From NCBI GenBank assembly GCA_964533265.1, contig CAZHJW010000161.1, positions 1 to 5,504 of the forward strand: a DNA stretch of 5,504 bases, written 5' to 3'. Positions 1 through 4,518 of the stretch are shown here, one piece after another. Position 1 is the first letter of the stretch. Every line of letters begins with the position of its first letter. This DNA is from UBA1100 sp964533265. GTDB lineage: Bacteria > Verrucomicrobiota > Verrucomicrobiia > Limisphaerales > UBA1100. A program made the position numbers and the translations under genes. A model generated the notes under the pieces. It made no database searches. It saw only the letters and a program-made list of their open reading frames with translations, and was not told the DNA's origin.

Positions 1-544
1 CTGATTTCCAGTCTCCGATCTTCCATTGAAGAACGACTCCTAAGAGGTCGCCACTAACTAGGCGTTTTCCATCAGGAGATACGGCAAGGCTGAAGATGCA
101 TTCCTTATGTCCTTTGAGCTGGGCGACGGGTTCTCCATTAACAGGATTCCACACCTTGATGATGGCATCATCACCTGCACTGATTAAATATTTACCATCT
201 GGGGTAACAACAAGTGCGCGAACATTGTCTTGGTCGGCATTGGAGATGGCCCATTGGGGTTTGTTATCAGTCTGATAATTCCAGCAGTGGATAACTCCAA
301 GGTAATCGGCAGTAAATAACTGCTTTTTCATAGGGTGAAAGGTAAGTGAAGATACCCAAGTCTTGTGGGTGTTAAATGCTTTTTTCTTTTCGCCTTCCAA
401 CTCCCAAACATACACAAGTTTGTCCTGTCCGCCAGCGGCGATGAATTTGCCATCGGGGCTGAACTGAGCACGAAACAGTTGGCGATCGTGCTTCAATTCA
501 CGTGTAATCCACGCTTTTTTGACATCGAGTGCAGGAGTGTTCAC
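1..544 (-). CDS. WD40-repeat protein, N-terminal 181 residues (runs off the left edge)
   Basis: Translating the reverse strand from the GTG at 544-542 gives an open frame to the window edge. At least four WD40-type blades are visible. Blade 1 (residues about 19-49) has FSPDGKFIAAGG and ends in VYVWEL. Blade 2 (about 60-90) has WVSSLTFHP and ends IHCWNY. Blade 3 (about 106-133) has TPDGKYLISAGDD and IKVWN. Blade 4 (about 146-176) begins GHKECIFSLAVSPDGK and ends VLQW. WD40 propellers are protein-interaction scaffolds, and the partner here is unknown. No signal peptide is seen, so a cytoplasmic location is inferred, in contrast to the exported upstream products. The GTG overlaps the TGA stop of the DUF1501 gene (GTGA) and is preceded by a very strong ribosome binding site; no usable in-frame start lies just upstream. 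In this bacterial group WD40 repeats often accompany or are fused to cytochrome/DUF1549 proteins. Family call is firm, function is not. Confidence 0.9.
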   Translation of the reverse strand, partial: MNTPALDVKKAWITRELKHDRQLFRAQFSPDGKFIAAGGQDKLVYVWELEGEKKKAFNTHKTWVSSLTFHPMKKQLFTADYLGVIHCWNYQTDNKPQWAISNADQDNVRALVVTPDGKYLISAGDDAIIKVWNPVNGEPVAQLKGHKECIFSLAVSPDGKRLVSGDLLGVVLQWKIGDWKS

Positions 545-1824
545 ATCATCACCTCCTTGATAGGCTCACATTCGTCATTTGCGATGGCGAGCTTCTGCCC
601 CTTGTGACGGTAGTGAGTTTTATGTGGATTGATGTCAAGCAGCGTAAAGATAGTGTGGAACAGATGGCCTATGTCGTAACCTTCACCGTCAACAAATGCG
701 CCATCCTGCGTTGTTTTTCCTATAACAGCACCGCGTTTGATGCCGCAGCCAGCCAATCCAACACTCCAACAATCGGGCCAGTGGTCACGTCCGAGGCGGG
801 AGTTGATGATCGGTGTTCGGCCGAATTCACTCATCACGATGACTAGTGTGTGATCCAGCATGCCACGATCTTCGAGGTCATTGATGAGTGCGGCGAAGGG
901 TTGATCAACCTGTGGCACAAGTCGCTGGGACATGTTGAAATTATCTCCGTGCGTGTCCCAATGATAGCTATTGACCTTCACAAAGCGTACGCCCGCCTCA
1001 AGCAATTGACGTGCACGTAATATGTGTCGACCCAACGGATGTGACCCGTAACGATCTTGATCCTTAACGCTCAGCTTGGAGTCATCAAAAATATCTTTAC
1101 GAGCCATCAGCTGACGAGCTAGGTCATAACTTGTATCATAGGCATCAATTTCTGCAGCATGACGATATGCCTTGAAGCGTTCGTTGGCCTTTTGGCGCAG
1201 GGCGTTTCGGGCGTCATCAATTTCAGCGGATATAGAGTCTGGGCGGTGTATATGCACTGGAGGCTTTCCATCACCCAAGGCGAGCGCCCCATATTTTGAG
1301 CCAAGGAAACCTGCTTCCCGGTGGATAAATCCACCATTACCGGGCTTGATCCATATGTAAGGCGGCAGATCCGGATTGGCCGGTCCAATCAGTTTGGCAA
1401 TGGCTGAACCGATATAAGGATAATCAACTCCACGATCCAGAGGATCCCCGCGTTGGACTCGGGGGACACCGGTTGAATGGTTGGGATCTTTCGTTTCCAT
1501 TGAACGAATCACAGAAATCTTGTGAGCAATTTTTGCAGTGTGCGGCATCAGCTCACTGAAGTGAATACCGGGAATAGTCGTTTTAATGCTACGAAATGGT
1601 CCGGCAAACTTACTTTCGGGTAATGGATGCCAGCTTTCATATTGGCTAATACCGCCATCAAGCCAGATGAGGCACACTCTTTTCCCTTGCTGTTTTATTT
1701 GTTTGGCGATGGCTGGCTGCAGCAGGCTGCCAAATCCGATTGATCCACCCAAGGTGCCCAGCATTCTTCGCCGTGACATTCCGTGTTCTGAGCTGCCACA
1801 GGCGTATGGAGGAAGTTTTTCCAT
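541..1824 (-). CDS. DUF1501 family protein (alkaline-phosphatase/sulfatase-like fold) with twin-arginine-like leader
   Basis: This 427-residue protein has the full DUF1501 pattern: a hydrophobic strand running into LDGGISQYESW (about 55-65), SMETKDPNHSTG (108-119), HWDTHGDNF (288-296), VIVMSEFGRTP (328-338) and GRDHWP (345-350). DUF1501 is related to the alkaline phosphatase/sulfatase superfamily; its Asp/His-rich motifs suggest metal binding, but the reaction is not established. Near the N-terminus, SRRRML (17-22) followed by a Gly-rich hydrophobic stretch ending in PAIA resembles a twin-arginine export signal, preceded by a roughly 15-residue extension common in this family. The ATG overlaps the upstream stop by one base (TAATG), and I see no good Shine-Dalgarno, so translational coupling to the DUF1549/DUF1553 gene is likely. 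An internal Met at residue 16 is a possible alternative start. The DUF1549/1553-DUF1501 pair is a standard neighbourhood in Planctomycetes and Verrucomicrobia. Length is normal for the family. Confidence 0.93.
   Translation of the reverse strand: MEKLPPYACGSSEHGMSRRRMLGTLGGSIGFGSLLQPAIAKQIKQQGKRVCLIWLDGGISQYESWHPLPESKFAGPFRSIKTTIPGIHFSELMPHTAKIAHKISVIRSMETKDPNHSTGVPRVQRGDPLDRGVDYPYIGSAIAKLIGPANPDLPPYIWIKPGNGGFIHREAGFLGSKYGALALGDGKPPVHIHRPDSISAEIDDARNALRQKANERFKAYRHAAEIDAYDTSYDLARQLMARKDIFDDSKLSVKDQDRYGSHPLGRHILRARQLLEAGVRFVKVNSYHWDTHGDNFNMSQRLVPQVDQPFAALINDLEDRGMLDHTLVIVMSEFGRTPIINSRLGRDHWPDCWSVGLAGCGIKRGAVIGKTTQDGAFVDGEGYDIGHLFHTIFTLLDINPHKTHYRHKGQKLAIANDECEPIKEVMM
548..558 (-). promoter_or_regulatory. 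Exceptionally strong ribosome binding site for the WD40 gene
   Basis: Read on the minus strand, positions 558-548 are AAGGAGGTGAT, an 11-base match to the complement of the canonical 16S rRNA 3' end. The GGAGG core (556-552) lies 7 bases before the GTG start at 544. The site is embedded in the last codons of the DUF1501 gene (Lys-Glu-Val-Met-Met). It decides the GTG start, because the two ATG triplets beside it are in the DUF1501 frame. Confidence 0.85.
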
Positions 1825-3455
1825 TAGTGGTTTATACGAAATTCAATTGAAGTCAGAAGTGACCAAACGAGTTCGCCTAACGCCTCAGTTCTTCGGTTGT
1901 TTTGTTTTTCGAGATACTTTGAAACAAGCTGGATTTCCTCTTCTACAGGCGGTCTGGCAAGCACATTAAGGTATAATTCTTCTGAAATTGATTTGTGGTC
2001 TTTTAATTTGTTCAATCGTGCTACCAGGTTTTCTCCAGTAGGCTGCAGCCAACTTAGAAGGAGTCGGTCATTCATGAGAAACAAGGCTTTGTTAAGCCCC
2101 GGGAGAAATTCCACCTCCTCTTGGCCAGCAGGTTGAGCAAAAGTCTCCATGAATACGGCTTTTACTTCCTCATAGGAGGGAGGGAGTTCCTGATGAGAGC
2201 CAGTGAAGTACCCCCGTCGATCAAACTTTTCTGCATCGGGATCTGCCCTTAGGGCATGAATGCGTTTTGTGTTTCCCGTAGCTTTAAGAATAGCACGCAG
2301 CAACTGTTCGGGAGTCAAGGCCTTGGGGTGAGCAGTGATATAAAGCGCTGGATTAGGTTGCTTCATGCCTTGAGGGAGTCGACTGCTGCGTTGATAGCTT
2401 TCACTTAAAGCGATTTCACGAACGAACCATTTCACATCAAACTTATGCGCAGCAAATTCCTTCATAAGTATTTTCATTAATTCAGGATGCGAGGGTGGGT
2501 TTTGTGCATGGACTTCATCTAAGGGATGAGAGAGTCCACGACCCATCATGAGGTGCCATAGCCGATTGACAGCATTGCGAATAAAGTGCCGATTGTTGTT
2601 GGACGTCAATTCTCGCGCCATTAATTCCCTTGGCCGGAATTTTGGTACTGCGGGTAGTCCGTCAGCGGCTGGCTTTTCATACTCCTGACTTTTCTCAAAA
2701 GTTGGGATATTAATCTCCTTTCCTCCCGGCAAATAAGGTCCCGTACTCTTCTTTTCTGCTTCAAATACGGATTGGAATTCGATTTTTTTGGTGGCGAGAT
2801 TTTCCACCAAGTAGGGCAGTTTATCTTTGGAGTGTGTCGCCAGCTTCGTTTGGTTGAGGTAAGCAAAGAGTCCCCAAAAATGAGCCTGTTTCCATTCGTC
2901 AACAGATGGGTGGTCATGACACTTCGCGCATTGTAAATCCATGCCGAGAAACAAACGGGCGATATCCTTGGTCATGCGTTCATGATTGGCATTTCCCAAG
3001 AATCGCATGGCGGGCCGCGCGTCGCCCTTGCCGGTGGCTATGATCATCTCTTTGGCCATCACGTCCCAGCGAGGCTTGCCCTTCAGGGTTTTGATCAGAA
3101 AAGATCGCCAGTCCTCATCGGTAATCTTACCCAGTTTTTGCCGTTCCAGAAGCATTACCGATAACCTGTCGGCCCAGTGTGAGGCAAAGGTGTCGCGGGC
3201 AAGGAGTTGATCGATCAGTTTGGTGCGTTTTTGTGGGCTCTTATTTTTAATGAAGTCGCGGGCTTCAGTTGAGGAAGGAATTCGACCTGCCAAATCCAAC
3301 TGCACGCGCCGAAAGAACTCTGCATCATCACAACGACCAGCCACCGTTCCTCCTGCTCTTTCCTTTATCAGTCGGTCAATCGATAGGTGTAAATGCTCTG
3401 CAGCCCGCCCTGAGAGAACGGGCAGCAAGAGACAGATGATAAGGAATGGACGCAT
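1824..3455 (-). CDS. DUF1549/DUF1553 (PSD1-type) secreted protein with a CxxCH haem motif
   Basis: A protein of 543 residues counted from the ATG at 3455-3453. A TTG one codon upstream is a less likely start, and no clear Shine-Dalgarno precedes either. Residues 1-19 form a signal peptide (hydrophobic core FLIICLLLPVL, then Arg-Ala-Ala). The DUF1549 region (about 24-235) contains RRVQLDLAGRIPS and the motif CAKCHDHP at 176-183, a c-type haem attachment site (CxxCH). The DUF1553 region (about 273-543) contains NRHFIRNAVNRLWHLMMGRGL, LTPEQLLRAIL, ALFLMNDR, LYLNVLARPP and a C-terminal EFRINH, all family hallmarks. It lacks the N-terminal cytochrome-c-like domain present in the second PSD1 gene at 4519. 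Function is unknown; an extracytoplasmic haem protein working with the downstream DUF1501 partner is inferred. The stop overlaps the DUF1501 start, and the gene follows the His-rich lipoprotein gene by 57 bases, probably in one transcript. Confidence 0.93.
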   Translation of the reverse strand: MRPFLIICLLLPVLSGRAAEHLHLSIDRLIKERAGGTVAGRCDDAEFFRRVQLDLAGRIPSSTEARDFIKNKSPQKRTKLIDQLLARDTFASHWADRLSVMLLERQKLGKITDEDWRSFLIKTLKGKPRWDVMAKEMIIATGKGDARPAMRFLGNANHERMTKDIARLFLGMDLQCAKCHDHPSVDEWKQAHFWGLFAYLNQTKLATHSKDKLPYLVENLATKKIEFQSVFEAEKKSTGPYLPGGKEINIPTFEKSQEYEKPAADGLPAVPKFRPRELMARELTSNNNRHFIRNAVNRLWHLMMGRGLSHPLDEVHAQNPPSHPELMKILMKEFAAHKFDVKWFVREIALSESYQRSSRLPQGMKQPNPALYITAHPKALTPEQLLRAILKATGNTKRIHALRADPDAEKFDRRGYFTGSHQELPPSYEEVKAVFMETFAQPAGQEEVEFLPGLNKALFLMNDRLLLSWLQPTGENLVARLNKLKDHKSISEELYLNVLARPPVEEEIQLVSKYLEKQNNRRTEALGELVWSLLTSIEFRINH

Positions 3456-3512
3456 CAACCGTTATTTAGACGTTGAGGCATCGGTCAACCTTCAACAAGG
3501 GATCGTGCAGGA

Positions 3513-3926
3513 TTATTCTTTTTGAGCAGGCTCAACAGGTTTTTCAGTTTCCTTCTCCGACTTGGGACTGCCCTCTTTTTTTGCTGCGTCAAGTTTGGCG
3601 AGGAATTTTTTTGGTTCCTTCTCAAAATCTTCCAAACACCCTTTACAGCAGAGTTTGATAGTGGTGCCGTTCCATACATGTACAAAGGGTTCGCCCATGC
3701 TGGTTAATCCTTCGTCACTCACAAGGCATATTTTCAGAGGATAACCGTCATTGGCAGATGAGGTTTTCTCCGGTTTACCGTGTTCATGCCCTGGTTCATG
3801 GTTGTGATCGTGATCATGGTCGTGATCATGATCATGATCATGGTTATGATCCCCAGCGCATCCGACACAGAGGCCGGCAGCAATGAATAGGGCTGGAATA
3901 AGTTTTGTAACGAGATTCAGTTTCAT
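3513..3926 (-). CDS. His-rich TRASH/YHS-like metal-binding lipoprotein
   Basis: The 137-residue product, counted from the ATG at 3926-3924, has a signal sequence with core LIPALFIAAGLCVG and a probable lipoprotein cysteine at C23. The -3 residue of the lipobox is Cys, which is atypical. A histidine-rich spacer follows (27-49): HN, six HD pairs, HN, HE, then GHEHG. Next comes a compact domain (about 61-112) with C67, then the cluster C93-C94-x2-C97 and a following FEKEPKKFLAKL helix. This Cys-x25-CC-x2-C layout resembles TRASH/YHS-type metal-binding domains. The tail (113-137) is Lys/Glu-rich and probably disordered. Together these suggest an extracytoplasmic chelator or sensor of a soft or borderline metal such as Zn, Cu or Ni; which metal cannot be told. 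A GTG at 3941 would add five residues, and neither start has a clear ribosome binding site. It is first in the leftward unit and divergent from the HMA selenoprotein gene. Confidence 0.85.
   Translation of the reverse strand: MKLNLVTKLIPALFIAAGLCVGCAGDHNHDHDHDHDHDHDHNHEPGHEHGKPEKTSSANDGYPLKICLVSDEGLTSMGEPFVHVWNGTTIKLCCKGCLEDFEKEPKKFLAKLDAAKKEGSPKSEKETEKPVEPAQKE
3805..3840. repeat. Hexanucleotide tandem repeat encoding His-Asp pairs
   Basis: Six consecutive copies of a TGATCA-type hexamer occur here (TGATCG, TGATCA, TGGTCG, then TGATCA three times), with degenerate copies on the right flank. On the minus strand they encode the His-Asp ladder of the lipoprotein. Synonymous variation (CAT/CAC, GAT/GAC) suggests that the peptide is maintained. 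The last three copies are identical and could slip; any change of whole copies stays in frame. Confidence 0.9.
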
Positions 3927-4043
3927 GACCCGATGATGCACATCAATTTGCTGATCTGCTAGGATAATAATGGAGCGCCAAAAAAGTTATTTTAAGGCTG
4001 AAATTATTGTATTCTTGGATGATAGGTGCTTCAATGGAGGCAT
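3927..4043. promoter_or_regulatory. Divergent intergenic region between the two metal-binding lipoprotein genes
   Basis: These 117 bases separate the leftward His-rich lipoprotein gene from the rightward HMA gene, so both promoters must lie here. The stretch is AT-rich, with candidate -10-like hexamers (TATTAT on the minus strand near 3966-3971; TATTGT on the plus strand at 4005-4010). I could not pair either with a convincing -35 box, and I saw no clear palindromic operator. The location is supported by gene layout, not by motif quality. Confidence 0.4.
4036..4040 (+). promoter_or_regulatory. Ribosome binding site for the HMA lipoprotein gene
   Basis: GGAGG ends 3 bases before the ATG at 4044 and 9 bases before a second in-frame ATG at 4050, so either could be the true start; the two differ by two residues. 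It argues against the GTG at 4026, which lies upstream of it. Confidence 0.65.
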
Positions 4044-4397
4044 ATGAGGATGTTATTGAGATTTTTTGCCCTTGGAATTCCCGTTGGGTTTTTTGCTGCT
4101 GGTTGCGGTCAGGCGGGTGATACTGGATCAGATCAAGGCTCTGCACCCACTGAGGAGAGCATTCCAGCCGATGCTGAAATGGTATCCCTTAAAGTTGAGG
4201 GAATGACATGAACGTTTAACTGCGTTCCGGCAGTGCAGTCTGCACTGGCAAAAGTTGAAGGGGTGCAGGATGTGAATGTTGAGCTTAAAGATGGCAAAGC
4301 ATCCATTGTTGCCAAGAAGGGGAAAGTTAATATTGAACAGTTAATCAAGGCTGTGACGGATATTCCCGGGGGTAGATACAAAGCTACCGCAAACTAA
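4044..4397 (+). CDS. Candidate selenoprotein: HMA-domain lipoprotein with Sec (in-frame TGA) in the metal-binding motif
   Basis: Read through the TGA at 4209-4211, this gene encodes 117 residues ending at TAA 4395-4397. Residues 1-20 form a lipoprotein signal (hydrophobic core, then FFAAGC with C21 as the lipidated residue). A Gly/Ser/Glu-rich linker (22-44) follows. The HMA domain (about 46-115) starts with VSLKVEGMT, then Sec56, T-F-N-C60, VPAVQSALAKVEGVQDVNVEL and DGKASIVAKKG, ending GGRYKATAN. This is a complete HMA fold pattern; HMA domains bind Cu(I), Hg(II), Zn or Cd through GMTCxxC. The TGA replaces the first Cys of that motif, and spacing to the second Cys is three residues instead of two. 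The post-TGA half keeps the frame for 61 codons with no ATG for a restart. A SECIS-like hairpin follows the TGA. Alternatives are nonsense mutation or sequencing error. An extracytoplasmic metal-binding or redox role is inferred. Start at 4050 is also possible. Confidence 0.8.
4209..4211 (+). other. In-frame UGA, predicted selenocysteine codon
   Basis: The codons around it read Gly-Met-Thr-TGA-Thr-Phe-Asn-Cys. HMA domains have Gly-Met-Thr-Cys here, so the TGA sits precisely on a metal-binding cysteine, the usual replacement site in selenoproteins. It is the only internal stop between the start and TAA 4395. Confidence 0.78.
4215..4259 (+). other. Bacterial SECIS-like stem-loop downstream of the UGA
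   Basis: The apical hairpin pairs CAGTGCA (4231-4237) with TGCACTG (4241-4247), a perfect 7-bp stem closing a GUC loop (4238-4240). The loop G is preceded by 26 bases after the UGA, within the 16-37 base range I know for bacterial SECIS elements; a GU in the loop is what SelB recognises. The tip resembles that of E. coli fdhF as I recall it (UGCA, loop GGUC, UGCAC). A lower helix is possible: 4215-4221 (TTTAACT) with 4253-4259 (AGTTGAA), one G-U pair, plus 4222-4223 with 4248-4249, leaving an asymmetric bulge at 4224-4230. No folding program was run. Confidence 0.75.
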
Positions 4398-4419
4398 AAC
4401 TTAGTTTATATTTATGAGA

Positions 4420-4444
4420 AGCGGGCTTACAGCCCGCTTTTTTT
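4420..4444 (+). terminator. Intrinsic terminator of the HMA gene
   Basis: AGCGGGCT (4420-4427) pairs perfectly with AGCCCGCT (4431-4438) around a TAC loop, followed directly by a run of seven T (4438-4444). It starts 22 bases after the TAA stop at 4397. This placement supports 4395-4397 as the true end of the gene rather than the TGA at 4209, and it makes the HMA gene a single-gene transcript separated from the PSD1 gene at 4519. Confidence 0.93.
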
Positions 4445-4460
4445 GTAACGAACGTAAAAC

Positions 4461-4470
4461 AGATTAATCT
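4461..4470. promoter_or_regulatory. Short palindrome AGATTAATCT, possible operator
   Basis: This perfect 10-base palindrome lies between the terminator and the downstream PSD1 gene, where a promoter for that gene is expected. A weak -35/-10 pair (TTGTAA at 4443-4448, TAATCT at 4465-4470) would overlap it. A 10-base AT-rich palindrome can occur by chance, so this is only a candidate. Confidence 0.25.
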
Positions 4471-4480
4471 AATTGATCTT

Positions 4481-4505
4481 TTGCGGTTTTTTGCGGTTTT
4501 TTGCG
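4481..4505 (+). repeat. 10-bp direct tandem repeat TTGCGGTTTT upstream of the PSD1 gene
   Basis: TTGCGGTTTT occurs at 4481-4490 and 4491-4500, and a third copy begins at 4501-4505 (TTGCG). The period is about one helical turn. It lies just before the predicted start of the downstream gene, so it is in the leader or promoter. It may be a slippage product or an array of protein-binding sites. Confidence 0.8.
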
Positions 4506-4518
4506 TTCAATTTTGCTG

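Noticed and set aside
529..846. 105-residue open frame on the plus strand at the DUF1501/WD40 junction
   Set aside because: It is antisense to the DUF1501 C-terminal motifs and shows no domain or start signal.
1586..1969. 127-residue open frame on the plus strand across the DUF1501/PSD1 junction
   Set aside because: It is antisense to two strongly supported family members, has no family resemblance and has no ribosome binding site.
3456..3512. Possible terminator or small RNA between the His-rich lipoprotein gene and the PSD1 gene
   Set aside because: Only weak 5-bp inverted repeats (GTTGA with TCAAC) without a T run; the 57-base gap looks like an ordinary intra-operon spacer.
3780..3857. 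CRISPR-like or regulatory array at the TGATCA repeats
   Set aside because: The units are 6 bp with no spacers and are fully explained by the His-Asp coding ladder.
4026..4211. Reading the HMA gene as a complete 61-residue protein ending at the TGA
   Set aside because: It would keep only the signal peptide, linker and first strand of an HMA domain; the missing remainder lies in the same frame immediately downstream, with a SECIS-like hairpin and a terminator after the later TAA. The GTG at 4026 also lies before the GGAGG site.
4133..4381. 82-residue open frame on the minus strand opposite the HMA gene
   Set aside because: It has no ribosome binding site or recognisable motif, and the opposite strand encodes a convincing HMA domain; it is an antisense shadow.
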